A program made the translations under genes and the position numbers. From positions 1 through 64,000 of the forward strand of contig CAVEAL010000005.1 of assembly GCA_963613665.1 (NCBI GenBank): DNA of 64,000 nt, written 5' to 3'. The notes under the pieces are model-generated. The model searched no databases and was not told the DNA's origin. It saw only the letters and a program-made list of their open reading frames with translations. Positions 15,101 to 25,205 of the stretch are shown one piece after another. Every line of letters starts with the position of its first letter. The first letter of the stretch is position 1. The stretch is from F23-B02 sp963613665 (GTDB taxonomy: Bacteria > Bacillota > Clostridia > Oscillospirales > Oscillospiraceae).

Positions 15101-16213
15101 ATGCTGAGATTATTTCTAATTGTATTATGGACGTTTGTGATGGCCAGCATGGCATCCCGGCGCAAGATGCAACTTCAGGATAGAAAAAAGTCTCTGAATT
15201 TGTTCAATATATTACTGATGCTACCACTAATCGGTTTGCTGGGATTACGCACTGATTATAACGATACCAGTGCCTATATTGAAGGCTTCCGGAATGCACC
15301 AACGCTTTCAGAATTCTTTTCGGATTCAGCAAGCTTCGAACTGCTGGGCAATCCCTTGTTCGATCTGTATACATCGGCAGTTCGAACGGCAACAGATAAC
15401 TACCACATCTATTTTATGATTGCCGGAATTTTTGTGGTGGTACTAATGGTATCGTTTCTGTACCGTATTTCTGAGCCTGACACCTATACATTATCAGTTT
15501 TTACCTATCTGACGCTGGGAACCTATTTTTTCGCTTTGGCAGCTATGAAGCAGACTATCGCAATGGCTGTGCTGTGTCACGGTGTTTTGGCATTGCGTGA
15601 CCGAAAATATCTGCGTTTTACATTACTGGTGCTGTTTGCTGGGATGCTACATACCTATGCGTGGTGCTTCCTGATACTTTTACTTTTAACCAAGAAGCCG
15701 TGGAGAGCGAGAACCTTTGCGGTGGTTGCTGCGACGGTTTTTATCATGCTGACATTCAACAGTTCCATTTCCACACTTTTGGAATATGCTGACGAAATCG
15801 GCAAAGGTGCATCTGAGGAGATGGTGTTCAGCGGCGAGGGAATGAATCTTTTCCGTGTTGCAGTTTATGGTATTGTCCCCGTTGCCAGCTTGCTGTTCAG
15901 GCACATCTTGGAGCCACAGATGGAGCGCAAGCATTACATTATGCTACATATGAGTATTGTAAGTTTTATGTTTATGCTGCTGGCCTCTGTCAATGGTGCC
16001 AACATGTTTGGCAGAATGGCCCGCTATTTTGAGGTGGGAACCATCTATATGTTCCCGTGGATCATCCGACATTTATTTAATCATAAATCTCAGGTGACTG
16101 TCGTTTCTGCTTATGTGGTCGCATTTAGTATCTTTGCAGCTTATCAGTACATGGGTTTTGACACGGTTTACTCAAGTATTTCTCTGCTGGATTTCTTACG
16201 CGGTATTTTTTGA
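15101..16213 (+). CDS. EpsG-family polysaccharide polymerase (Wzy-like)
   Basis: A 370-residue integral membrane protein with about ten hydrophobic segments. Near the N-terminus it has LRTDYNDTSAYIEGF, the conserved extracellular motif of the EpsG family, which polymerises lipid-linked repeat units outside the membrane. It begins 25 bases after the preceding stop, with GGAGA upstream of the ATG. Together with the flippase at 26371 it marks the locus as Wzx/Wzy-dependent. Confidence 0.85.
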   Translation: MLRLFLIVLWTFVMASMASRRKMQLQDRKKSLNLFNILLMLPLIGLLGLRTDYNDTSAYIEGFRNAPTLSEFFSDSASFELLGNPLFDLYTSAVRTATDNYHIYFMIAGIFVVVLMVSFLYRISEPDTYTLSVFTYLTLGTYFFALAAMKQTIAMAVLCHGVLALRDRKYLRFTLLVLFAGMLHTYAWCFLILLLLTKKPWRARTFAVVAATVFIMLTFNSSISTLLEYADEIGKGASEEMVFSGEGMNLFRVAVYGIVPVASLLFRHILEPQMERKHYIMLHMSIVSFMFMLLASVNGANMFGRMARYFEVGTIYMFPWIIRHLFNHKSQVTVVSAYVVAFSIFAAYQYMGFDTVYSSISLLDFLRGIF

Positions 16214-16231
16214 CGGAAAGGAATATTGCTG

Positions 16232-17207
16232 ATGTTCTCTAAAATAAAGCACATTCTGCAAGAAGTTAATACATATGTAGCTTTAGTCTCCCACACACAC
16301 AGCGTGGCATCAATTCCTAATAACCACAGATATGCTTTGGTGTGGTCTCCGTTTTGGTTCTTCTCCGAGCAATTATTATCACTTCGACTTTCAACATGCT
16401 ACGTGTTCAGAACGAAAGACTTTCGTTACACACAGACTGAGCAACAAACTCATGCGCAAATATAACGGGGACACCAACACTGATGTTTTATACGACAAAT
16501 TAATGTTCTCTGACTATTTTAATCAATATTGCGGAAGAGCCTGCTTTGACTCAAAAACGGTTTCAATTGATGACCTGAAGCCATATGTTGGCCAACGTAT
16601 TATATACAAACCTCTCCGTGGCGGTCAGGGACGTGGAATTGCTGTATTTCATTTGAAGGAAGAATCGCTTGCAAAGGATATTAATGAGATTCACGGGTTG
16701 CCATGTGGCGTTGCGGAAAGTTGGATTGTTCAACATCCGGCAATGCAAAGTTTTTGTTCGGACGCTGTGAATCCAATTAGGATTCAAACAATTTGCTCCA
16801 ATGGAAAGGCAAGTTGTATTTGCGCCACTCTCACAGTTGGCTGTAAGGGTAAAGAGTTTGCAAATGCATCTTCTGATGCACTCTTTGCGTTGGTGGATGT
16901 AAAGACCGGCCTAGTGAACACAAATGGATGCGATTACCACGGCAATTTGTATATTAAGCATCCCGAAAGCAATGTGGTCTTTAGCGGATTTCAAATACCC
17001 AACTGGGGTGATGTACTCCGTATTGTGACCGAAGCCGCAGAAAAGATTCCTCATATTGGTTATATTGGATGGGATGTTGCTGTTACACCGAACGGAGCTG
17101 TATTGATCGAGGGAAATAATGATCCTGGCTATACGGCATATCAGCTTCCAATGCTAACAAATACGCATCAGGGAACACTACCTTTGTTCAAACCTTATTT
17201 AAAGTAG
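16232..17207 (+). pseudogene. Sugar-transfer-associated ATP-grasp protein, broken by a one-base frameshift
   Basis: Two reading frames together form one ATP-grasp protein of the type common in exopolysaccharide loci. The first encodes MFSKIKHILQEVNTYVALVS through LVWSPF. The second continues GSSPSNYYHFDFQHATCSER to the end, with the ATP-grasp core IIYKPLRGGQGRG and the ending IEGNNDPGYTAYQ. The join is at a TTTT run (16352-16355); removing one T restores the frame. It may be a real inactivation, slippage-controlled expression, or a sequencing or assembly error. GGAAAGGA precedes the ATG at 16232. Confidence 0.82.
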
Positions 17208-17219
17208 GCAGGATCAGTT

Positions 17220-18353
17220 ATGAAAATTCTTTATACCGCCACTGTGCTCAGCCATATCTGCCAGTTCCATCTCCCTTACTTGAAAGAGTTGCAGGAATGT
17301 GGACACATTGTTCATGTAGCTGCTCATAATAATCTGGCTGAAAAGAATGGGCTTACATTGAAAAATGTGGATCAGTTCATTGAAATTCCATTTCAACGCT
17401 CTCCACTTGACCGGCGCAATCTCTGTGCATATAAACAACTGAAACAATTGATTACGGCTGAGCGCTATGATTTGATTGTATGCAACACGCCGGTAGGTGG
17501 CATATTGACCCGTTTGGCGGCAAGGAATGCCAGAAAAAAAGGCTGTCGCGTAATCTACATGGCACATGGATTTCATTTCTATCAGGGTGCACCAAAGAAA
17601 AACTGGTTACTTTACTATCCTATCGAAAAGTATATGGCAAGACTGTGTGATGTGTTGATAACTATTTCTGAAGAAGATTACTTGCTTGCTAAAAACAAAT
17701 TTCACACAAGCGTAGCTCATATTCACGGAGTTGGCGTATCTACAGAGCGGTATCATCCTGCTGATGAAGCGTCTTACCACAAAGCACGGCAAGCGGAGGG
17801 ACTGTCAGATACGGATTTTGTAATCCTGTGCACCGGTGAATTGAACAGGAACAAAGATCAGACAACACTTATCCGTGCAGCGGCGGAAGTAAGAGAAAAT
17901 TTGCCCAATCTTAAAGTGCTCTTGGCAGGCAATGGCCCTATGGAAGCCAGTCTGAAAGAACTTGCTTCCTCTCTGAGCCTTGAAAACACTGTGAAATTTC
18001 TGGGCTACCGGACAGATTTGGAAAAGGTTGTTCCGGGAATAGATGCCATTGTATCATGCAGTCACCGAGAGGGAATGCCGTTGAATATTATTGAGGCTAT
18101 GCTTTGTGGAAAACCTATTGTAGCGGCAACCAATCGTGGAAGCCGGGAATTAATTCAAGACGGGCAAAATGGATACCTTTTCACGTCAGGTGACTCAGCG
18201 ACGCTAGGAAAGTATATCCATACGCTTTGGGGCAACCCAACTCGTTGCAAAAGCATGGGGCAAGACGGGATGGAACGAGCCAGAAAATATACGGTTGAAT
18301 CGGTGAAAAAGGAGCTGTTACCGATTTTGCTGGAATGCATGACCGAAGGATAA
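17220..18353 (+). CDS. Glycosyltransferase family 4 (EpsD-like)
   Basis: A 377-residue GT-B glycosyltransferase that adds one sugar to the growing lipid-linked repeat unit at the cytoplasmic membrane face. The N-terminal domain has ATVLSHICQFHLPYLKEL, the acceptor-side signature seen in EpsD-like enzymes. The C-terminal GT1 domain has LNRNKDQTTLIRA, LAGNGP and SHREGMPLNIIEAMLCGKP, including the EX7E nucleotide-sugar motif. Donor and linkage cannot be read from sequence. Confidence 0.9.
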   Translation: MKILYTATVLSHICQFHLPYLKELQECGHIVHVAAHNNLAEKNGLTLKNVDQFIEIPFQRSPLDRRNLCAYKQLKQLITAERYDLIVCNTPVGGILTRLAARNARKKGCRVIYMAHGFHFYQGAPKKNWLLYYPIEKYMARLCDVLITISEEDYLLAKNKFHTSVAHIHGVGVSTERYHPADEASYHKARQAEGLSDTDFVILCTGELNRNKDQTTLIRAAAEVRENLPNLKVLLAGNGPMEASLKELASSLSLENTVKFLGYRTDLEKVVPGIDAIVSCSHREGMPLNIIEAMLCGKPIVAATNRGSRELIQDGQNGYLFTSGDSATLGKYIHTLWGNPTRCKSMGQDGMERARKYTVESVKKELLPILLECMTEG

Positions 18354-18361
18354 CAATTGCG

Positions 18362-19153
18362 ATGATCAGTGTTTTAATGGGGATATATAATTGCGCTTCG
18401 TCATTAGAAGAGGCTGTTTCCTGTATTCAGGCCCAGAGTTATACAGACTGGGAATTGATTATGTGTGATGATGGTTCTTCTGACAACACACTAGAGTTGG
18501 CGAATCAACTTGCTGCCAAAGATAAGCGAATTAGGGTGATCTTCAATGAACGGAATATGGGATTGGCTGCCACCTTAAACCATTGCCTCAGTGCGGCAAA
18601 CGGGGAATTTGTGGCGCGTATGGACGGAGATGACGCCTGTCCCCGTGACCGTTTTCAGTCAGAACTTAGTTTTTTGCAGCATCATCCAGAATATGCATTA
18701 GTGTCTGGCTGGATGGAATGTTATGATGGGCAAGGTACATATGGGACAATACGATATCTCGAAACACCGCAGTATGAAGATTTTGTGCGTGGTTCTCAAT
18801 TTTGCCATGCTGGCAGTATGATGCGCCGGGATGTGCTGCAGAAGCTAGGTGGATACAGAACTGATTCAGATGCAGAGCGAGTCGAAGATTATGATCTGTG
18901 GGTCAGGCTCTATGCCGCAGGATATAAGGGATATAATTTACAGCAGGTGGTGTACAGCATGTGCGATGACCGCAACGCTTATCATCGAAGAAAATTTAAA
19001 TATCGAATTAACGAGAGCAGAATTAGCTACCGGGTCTATCAGGATTGCCACTTGCCGCTTAGTAAGCTCCGCTATCCAATTCTCCCTATCTGTAAAGGGT
19101 TGCTTCCACAAGGATTATATTCTGTCCTTCATCGAAAGAGAGTCAATCAATGA
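18362..19153 (+). CDS. Glycosyltransferase family 2 (EpsE-like)
   Basis: A 263-residue GT-A glycosyltransferase. It begins MISVLMGIYNCASSLEEAV, with DDGSSDNT and the metal-binding RMDGDDA (DxD). The first in-frame ATG is at 18335, overlapping the upstream gene, but the ATG at 18362 matches the family start and has GAAGGA 11 bases upstream, so it is used here. It probably works next to the GT4 enzyme before it in repeat-unit assembly. Confidence 0.88.
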   Translation: MISVLMGIYNCASSLEEAVSCIQAQSYTDWELIMCDDGSSDNTLELANQLAAKDKRIRVIFNERNMGLAATLNHCLSAANGEFVARMDGDDACPRDRFQSELSFLQHHPEYALVSGWMECYDGQGTYGTIRYLETPQYEDFVRGSQFCHAGSMMRRDVLQKLGGYRTDSDAERVEDYDLWVRLYAAGYKGYNLQQVVYSMCDDRNAYHRRKFKYRINESRISYRVYQDCHLPLSKLRYPILPICKGLLPQGLYSVLHRKRVNQ

Positions 19154-19189
19154 CGATGCCGCTGCATGTTGACTGAGGAGTAACTGTAT

Positions 19190-20320
19190 ATGAAGAAGAT
19201 TCTTTTTCTCATTCATGATCTTGGTCAGGGCGGTGCTGAGAAGGTACTGGTCAACTTGGTCAATAACATGGATCGATCAAAATTTGATATCTCTGTGACG
19301 GTGCTCTTTGGCGGTGGCGTGAACGAGCAGTTCCTAACGCCGGATATCCACTTTCATGCGGTATTTCCGAAAGAAGTGCCGGGTAACAGTAAGCTAATGA
19401 AGCTGCTGACGCCGACGCAGTTGCACCGGATGTGCGTGAAGGAGCATTACGATATCGAGGTATCCTATCTGGAAGGCCCTTCTGCGCGGGTTATCAGTGG
19501 TTGCCAGAGCAAAGATACAAAACTGGTGTGTTGGATTCATAGTACCATTTCGAACACAGAAAATGCCTCCAGTTCTTTCCGTAGCATTCAAGAAGCACAA
19601 ACCTGTTACAGTCGTTTTAATCAAATCGTATGCGTTTCTAAATGCATAGAGCAGAATTTTTTACGTGTCTTTCCTGAACAATCTAATTTAATTGTTCTGT
19701 ACAATACTATCGAAAGTCAAAAGATTTTGGAACAGTCAGGGCTTCCGATTCCGGACGCTTTATTTCAAATCAACGAGATCAAGATTATTGCCGTAGGGAG
19801 CATGAAGGCGGTTAAGGCGTTTGATCGCTTGATTCGCATTCACGACCGCTTGCGGAGAAGCGGATATCCTGTCCATACTTACTTTTTGGGCATAGGGCCT
19901 GATCTTGAGAAGCTTCAAAATCAAGTCGCTTCGCTTAATCAATGTGACAGCATCACCTTTCTTGGATATGAAACAAATCCGTACAGATATGTTGCTAAAT
20001 CAGATCTATTTGTTTGTTGCTCTTTGTCAGAAGGCTTTTCTACCGCGGCCACTGAAGCGCTAATCGTTGGAACGCCAGTCTGTACCGTTGAGGTATCCGG
20101 TATGAAGGAGATGTTGGGTGAACACAACGAATGGGGAATCGTAACTGAAAATAACGAAGAGGCACTGTATCAGGGAATTAAAGACTTGCTTGACCACCCG
20201 GATAAACTTGCGTATTACAAAGAAAAAGCGATTGAACGAGGGAAGGCTTTTTCTACGAAAGAGACAGTTTGTGCAGTGGAAAAATTTTTTGAAGCCCTTG
20301 TGGAGGAAAACAAAAAATGA
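19190..20320 (+). CDS. Glycosyltransferase family 4
   Basis: A 376-residue GT-B enzyme. It has the N-terminal LIHDLGQGGAEKVLVNLVN typical of GT4 enzymes that act on lipid-linked oligosaccharides, AVGSMKAVKAFDRL at the domain junction, and CSLSEGFSTAATEALIVGTP with the EX7E pair. Its stop overlaps the next start (ATGA), indicating coupled translation. Specificity unknown. Confidence 0.9.
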   Translation: MKKILFLIHDLGQGGAEKVLVNLVNNMDRSKFDISVTVLFGGGVNEQFLTPDIHFHAVFPKEVPGNSKLMKLLTPTQLHRMCVKEHYDIEVSYLEGPSARVISGCQSKDTKLVCWIHSTISNTENASSSFRSIQEAQTCYSRFNQIVCVSKCIEQNFLRVFPEQSNLIVLYNTIESQKILEQSGLPIPDALFQINEIKIIAVGSMKAVKAFDRLIRIHDRLRRSGYPVHTYFLGIGPDLEKLQNQVASLNQCDSITFLGYETNPYRYVAKSDLFVCCSLSEGFSTAATEALIVGTPVCTVEVSGMKEMLGEHNEWGIVTENNEEALYQGIKDLLDHPDKLAYYKEKAIERGKAFSTKETVCAVEKFFEALVEENKK

Positions 20321-21390
20321 CCGTATTACAAATCTGTGCATTTGGATCGCCAAGTCCAGGTAACTTTATTTCATCCTTGACTTCTCTTGAACAGACTTTA
20401 AGCGAAGAAGGAATTCAAACAATTTACGCTTTTGCAGAGACCGCAAAAGGTCGGCCTTGGTGTGAAGAACTCTGCAAGCGAGCAAAGGTTTATTTCCTGC
20501 CAGTGTCTCATGCCAGAATATTGCCAAAGACATATCAAATAGTTCGCCAAATTTATCAGGAGAATCAGATTGATATCGTACATAGCCACTTTGAACTGTA
20601 CGATATCCCCGCAGCAGTAATGGCACCAAAGAACACAAAGGTCTTTTGGCACCTGCACGACCCAATTGGGTATAATAAGTCAATTAAAATCTCGCGCCGA
20701 ATCTTGACCAAATTACAGTACGGCTTCTTCAGCAGAAGGGCCACATTGCTTTCGGTTTCATTAGAACATGCAGATCATGCAGCAGATCTTGGGTTTGACC
20801 GTAAGCATATCCACTATGTTCCTAATGGAATTAACACCGCGCGAATTCAGGTTGCTTTCGGTGAGTCGAAGCCTAATAACTTCTTGATGTTTGGTTGGGA
20901 AGTTATCCGTAAAGGTGTGGATTTAATTGTGGCTGCTGATAGTGATGGTACACTTCCAGCTTGTAAAATCCAGATTATCGGGCAGGCTGCCTGTCAGCAG
21001 TATTTGCAGGATCATCCAACAGAGCATATTGCGTTTAGCAAGCCAGTCAGTGATATCAATGCATTATATCGAAACAGTAAAGCATTTCTTCATGTTAGCC
21101 GCGCTGAGGGTCTGTCCTATGCGCTGCTTGAAGCTGTTTATGCTGGCCTTCCTATAATATGCAGTGATATTCCAGAGAACCAAGTAGCAAGGGAGTTTAG
21201 CGGTATTTTTTGGGTTAAGAATGAAAATGTCGGTGACATTAAGAAGCAAATTCAAACTATATGTGATCTGGCATCTCCCGTGTCTGAGAGTGAGTATCAG
21301 GAGAACAAGACCATCATCCAACGAAAATATTCTCTTGATGCTTGGAAAAAGCGTATTGTTGAACTGTATTTGACGAAGGAGAAAACTTAA
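20317..21390 (+). CDS. Glycosyltransferase family 4
   Basis: A 357-residue GT-B glycosyltransferase. IDIVHSHFELYDIPAAV and FWHLHDP mark the N-terminal domain; FGWEVIRKGVDLIV and VSRAEGLSYALLEAVYAGLP mark the GT1 domain. It overlaps genes on both sides by one to four bases, in the middle of a tightly packed operon. Donor sugar not predictable. Confidence 0.88.
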   Translation: MTVLQICAFGSPSPGNFISSLTSLEQTLSEEGIQTIYAFAETAKGRPWCEELCKRAKVYFLPVSHARILPKTYQIVRQIYQENQIDIVHSHFELYDIPAAVMAPKNTKVFWHLHDPIGYNKSIKISRRILTKLQYGFFSRRATLLSVSLEHADHAADLGFDRKHIHYVPNGINTARIQVAFGESKPNNFLMFGWEVIRKGVDLIVAADSDGTLPACKIQIIGQAACQQYLQDHPTEHIAFSKPVSDINALYRNSKAFLHVSRAEGLSYALLEAVYAGLPIICSDIPENQVAREFSGIFWVKNENVGDIKKQIQTICDLASPVSESEYQENKTIIQRKYSLDAWKKRIVELYLTKEKT

Positions 21391-22373
21391 TGGACAAATC
21401 TCCCCTTGTTACGGTAATTGTTCCTGTATATAATACTGCCCCGTATTTAAAAGAGTGCTTAGCCTCAATCTGCAATCAAACATATCGGAAACTTGAAATT
21501 ATTGCCGTGGATGACGGCTCGACGGATAGCAGTTCTGAATTGCTTGATGAGATCGCGGGAAAAGATATCCGAATCAAAGTCGTGCATAAAGAGAACGACG
21601 GGGTTTCGTCTGCAAGGAACAAAGGACTGGAGCGGGCGCATGGAGAATACATATCCTTTGTGGACAGTGATGATACTTTGGAGCCGGATATGTACGAAAT
21701 GTTGGCGTCAACGGCTGAACGATATAATGCGGCTATTGCACATTGCAGTTATAGTAGATTAACGGACTCTGATCAGCGTTCGGTTGGAGGCAGCGGCAAA
21801 ATCTTTGTTCAGACGGGAACTGAAGCTCAAATGTGTCTGCTTAAAGGGGAACTCTTCACCGGGAGCCTTTGCGATAAATTGTTCCGACGAGAATTATTTG
21901 AGTCTATACGATTATGCGAAGATTTAAGAATAAACGAAGACGTTCTAGCAGTTTTTCAGCTTTTCCAATGCGCAGATAAGACCGTTTTTATAGATGTTTG
22001 CAAATATAACTACCGAACCAGTTCAACATCATCTTGCGCAAAAACAGACTGGCTTAAAAAATCGCAGGATTGCATTAAAGCAACTGAGAGAATGCGAGAC
22101 ATGGCAACAGACCAAACTGTGCAGAAACTCGTAGACGAAAGACTGCTGCGCTGCTTGCTTGGGTATTATAGGAACTTGCTATTAAGCGGATATCGGAACA
22201 GTACTACAGAACGCAGCCAAGTTTTGCAAGAAATTCGAGAAATAGAAGAATGCGGGACAAACATCAGCAAGAAAAAGCTGTTCGAATACTGGTTAATGCG
22301 GAATGCCCCATATGTCTATGTGGCGATGTATAGCATATACGATAAAATAAGGAAGCCTAATTGGGATATATGA
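21390..22373 (+). CDS. Glycosyltransferase family 2
   Basis: A 327-residue GT-A enzyme. The first 100 residues show VTVIVPVYNTAPYLKECLAS, VDDGSTDSS and FVDSDDTLEPDMYE (DxD). The rest is a helical acceptor region ending in a basic tail. GAAGGAG lies before the ATG, which overlaps the previous stop. It resembles the next gene in its first 100 residues, so the pair may come from an old duplication. Confidence 0.88.
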   Translation: MDKSPLVTVIVPVYNTAPYLKECLASICNQTYRKLEIIAVDDGSTDSSSELLDEIAGKDIRIKVVHKENDGVSSARNKGLERAHGEYISFVDSDDTLEPDMYEMLASTAERYNAAIAHCSYSRLTDSDQRSVGGSGKIFVQTGTEAQMCLLKGELFTGSLCDKLFRRELFESIRLCEDLRINEDVLAVFQLFQCADKTVFIDVCKYNYRTSSTSSCAKTDWLKKSQDCIKATERMRDMATDQTVQKLVDERLLRCLLGYYRNLLLSGYRNSTTERSQVLQEIREIEECGTNISKKKLFEYWLMRNAPYVYVAMYSIYDKIRKPNWDI

Positions 22374-23341
22374 TGAAAGATTTGATTAGCGTAATTGTTC
22401 CCATATACAACGTGGAACCATATCTCGACAAGTGCATAGCTTCTATCGTGAACCAGACCTATAAGAATCTTGAGATTATTCTGGTGGATGATGGCTCACC
22501 TGATAATTGCCCAGCTATGTGTGATTCGTGGGCAAAAAAAGACGATCGTATCCGTGTGATACATAAACCAAACGGTGGCTTGTCAGATGCTCGTAATGCT
22601 GGGATGTCTGTTGCTACGGGAGAGCTAATGACTTTTGTAGACAGCGATGATTGGATTTCTCCAGACATGTATGAGTACTTATATCAGCGTTTGATAGAGG
22701 ACGGAAGCGATATTGCAGCTTGTGGTGTACAGTTGATATGGGAAAATGGAACATTACCGCGTATGTTGACATGTGAAGGTAACTGCGTTCTTAATCGAGA
22801 GGAAGCTATGCAAGCCATTATTGAAGAGTCTTGGCTTAAGCAACCTGTCGTATATAAAATATACAAAACAAAACTAATAAAAGATGTAATGTTCCCTGTT
22901 GGAAAATATCACGAGGATGTTTTCTGGAGTTATCGAGCTGTTAGCAAAGCCAGTAAGGTGTCGGTTTCAGATCACATTGGCTATTACTATCTTCAACGTG
23001 GCGGAAGCATTATGGGAAAAGGTTTTTCCATCCAGTCTTTAGATTGTATGGTAGCCACTAAAGAAAGATATGTGTACGTTGCCGACCATTATGCCAATCT
23101 AATACCTTCGGCATACCGGTCTTTATTTGGCAGTATCTTGTACAGTTGCCAATGTGCACTGAAACTGAAAAATACAACTGAAAGAGATCTTTGTTTAAAG
23201 CAGATATTAGATTGTTATCAGTTTTTCTGCCAACAACCAGTTATGATTTGTTCGGTGAAAGATAGGATCTGGCTTTCTATGTCACATATATCCTTAAGGT
23301 TTACCGCGTATATTCGGAATCTTTTAGGAGTGGGAGTCTAA
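22370..23341 (+). CDS. Glycosyltransferase family 2
   Basis: A 323-residue GT-A enzyme with ISVIVPIYNVEPYLDKCIAS, VDDGSPDNCP, HKPNGGLSDARNAG and FVDSDDWISPDMYEYL. The start overlaps the preceding stop (ATGA); a second ATG follows directly. Next to the family signature the sequence HEDVFWSYR is typical of transferases from capsule loci. Specificity unknown. Confidence 0.88.
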   Translation: MMKDLISVIVPIYNVEPYLDKCIASIVNQTYKNLEIILVDDGSPDNCPAMCDSWAKKDDRIRVIHKPNGGLSDARNAGMSVATGELMTFVDSDDWISPDMYEYLYQRLIEDGSDIAACGVQLIWENGTLPRMLTCEGNCVLNREEAMQAIIEESWLKQPVVYKIYKTKLIKDVMFPVGKYHEDVFWSYRAVSKASKVSVSDHIGYYYLQRGGSIMGKGFSIQSLDCMVATKERYVYVADHYANLIPSAYRSLFGSILYSCQCALKLKNTTERDLCLKQILDCYQFFCQQPVMICSVKDRIWLSMSHISLRFTAYIRNLLGVGV

Positions 23342-23343
23342 CA

Positions 23344-24156
23344 ATGAAAATAGCTTTGAGAGATGATGATACGTGTTTCTATACAAGACCGGAGGAGCTT
23401 GAAGAGGCATTTGAGGGACTGAACATACCAATATCACTTTCCGTTGTACCATTTGCAGCTTTTTCCCATGCGGGAACATATCCGTATGGGCCTAAATCGC
23501 TTGCGCCGAAAGAACGATATGCGGATGTCGCAGAGAATTCACCTTTAATCGAATATATTAAAAAGGGCATAGCGCGCGGACGTTACGAAGTGTCTTTGCA
23601 TGGTGTGCACCATGAGTATTTCACAGGACACGGGACGAAATGGGTTCCCGAAACTGAATATTATGATCTGAAATGGCTGCTTGCGAATATTGACTGCTCT
23701 CGGAAGCATCTTGAGTCCGTATTTGACGCTCACATTCAGACTTTTGTAGCTCCAAGTAATGCGGTCTCGGATGCATGTGCTATGGCTTTGGACGAGTTGG
23801 GCATGAATACAAATTTTACACTTAACAAGCGCCTCATGCGTAGTGCGTCTGTGCCGTATCTGCGCAATTATATTTTCAGCAATATTTTTAGGATGGTTTA
23901 CGGTTCTCGTTTATGCCTGCCTCAGCGATATAAGGGGCACATGGAATTGGCATCATTCGACTTTGAAACTGAGGACTCCATCTTACGCCAGTATGAGTCC
24001 TGTCAGAAACACAACCAACCACTGGTGATTTATACGCATTATTGGGATCTTTTGCGATCCCCGGAAAAAAAGAAACAATTGATGTCCTTTGTCAACCGTG
24101 CTGTACGAGACGGGGCGGAACCGGTTTTCCTTTCGAAATGCTTTGAAACAAACTAA
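23344..24156 (+). CDS. NodB-fold polysaccharide deacetylase-like protein
   Basis: A 270-residue protein with a carbohydrate-esterase-4/DUF2334-like fold. Metal-ligand candidates are the triple Asp near the start (RDDDTCFYT, D7-D9) and the histidines of SLHGVHHEY (H86, H89, H90). YTHYWDLLRSP near the end supplies another His. No signal peptide is visible, so it would act on a cytoplasmic, lipid-linked or nucleotide-linked N-acetylated sugar. Three bases separate it from the glycosyltransferase upstream. Confidence 0.75.
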   Translation: MKIALRDDDTCFYTRPEELEEAFEGLNIPISLSVVPFAAFSHAGTYPYGPKSLAPKERYADVAENSPLIEYIKKGIARGRYEVSLHGVHHEYFTGHGTKWVPETEYYDLKWLLANIDCSRKHLESVFDAHIQTFVAPSNAVSDACAMALDELGMNTNFTLNKRLMRSASVPYLRNYIFSNIFRMVYGSRLCLPQRYKGHMELASFDFETEDSILRQYESCQKHNQPLVIYTHYWDLLRSPEKKKQLMSFVNRAVRDGAEPVFLSKCFETN

Positions 24157-24179
24157 TATTACGGGGAGAAAAGAGAGGA

Positions 24180-25199
24180 ATGTCTTACGTAAGTATAATT
24201 CTTCCAGTATACAATGCCACTCGAAGTTTAAGAAAAAGTGTAGATAGTGTTTATACTCAAGTTTTTCAAGACTGGGAACTTGTGCTGGTTGATGATGGCT
24301 CTACGGATGGAAGCAGTGAACTGTGTGACAAGCTTGCCACAGAAGATACTCGTATTCGGGTGATTCACAAGCCAAATGGCGGTGTGTCATCGGCACGGAA
24401 TGCGGGAATTGATGCTGCGACTGGTAAGTATATAACATTCTGCGACAGCGATGATTACCTCGAACCAGACTATCTTGGCACTCTTGTTCAAACGGCCGAG
24501 TCCAATCCGGATTGTGGTCACATATGGTGCTGCTTCCAGACTGTAACAGGATATCAAAAAGAAAATGCTGCGCCCAATTACATATCGGCAGAGTCAATTT
24601 TGCATTATACGCTGAAGGATTATATGACGTTGCACGAGATGTGGTTAGATACTGGCCCATGGAACAAGTTGTATATAGCGAAAATTATCAAGGAGTCTGG
24701 TTTACGTTTTTCTGAAGATTTATCTCTAGGTGAGGATTGGCTTTTCAATCTGGCATATATCGACGCTTCTGCGAACGAGAAAATTGCTGTCGTGACCAAG
24801 CCACTATACAATTATGTGCGTGGCAATAATGATAGTCTCGATTCAAAGTACCGTCAGGATTTACTGGATATATACCGTAGGCTTAATGCAGAATGCCTGG
24901 CACATCTGGAAAGGTGGGGAGTGTCGCAGACGCAGATAGAAAAACTGTATGACAGTAGATTCTACATGTATGAAAAGGTTTTGCGTAACACGATGCGCGC
25001 ACCCAATATGAGCAGAAGAGAAAAGCGCAAATGGAATAGCACATTTATGCGGAGCAAAGAATTCCAAGAGGCACTTAATACAAGGAAATGCTTTGTACAT
25101 CCACTTTATCTTTCTGCTTATCGTTCTGGTAACTTTATAAATGTTTTGCTTGCAGATCGGATGGTTGCAATTAAACGGGCATTTATACATAGGAGATAA
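24180..25199 (+). CDS. Glycosyltransferase family 2
   Basis: A 339-residue GT-A enzyme with VSIILPVYNATRSLRKSV, VDDGSTDGS, HKPNGGVSSARNAG and FCDSDDYLEPDY (DxD). LGEDWLFNLAYI corresponds to the acceptor-side motif of capsule transferases. GGGGAGAAAAGAGAGG precedes the ATG. Third member of the GT2 group with HKPNGG/HKENDG in this operon. Confidence 0.88.
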   Translation: MSYVSIILPVYNATRSLRKSVDSVYTQVFQDWELVLVDDGSTDGSSELCDKLATEDTRIRVIHKPNGGVSSARNAGIDAATGKYITFCDSDDYLEPDYLGTLVQTAESNPDCGHIWCCFQTVTGYQKENAAPNYISAESILHYTLKDYMTLHEMWLDTGPWNKLYIAKIIKESGLRFSEDLSLGEDWLFNLAYIDASANEKIAVVTKPLYNYVRGNNDSLDSKYRQDLLDIYRRLNAECLAHLERWGVSQTQIEKLYDSRFYMYEKVLRNTMRAPNMSRREKRKWNSTFMRSKEFQEALNTRKCFVHPLYLSAYRSGNFINVLLADRMVAIKRAFIHRR

Positions 25200-25205
25200 C
25201 GATTC

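Noticed and set aside
16226..16465. A separate 79-residue gene
   Set aside because: Its first 41 residues continue in the next frame as one ATP-grasp protein; the rest after the T run is out-of-frame translation.
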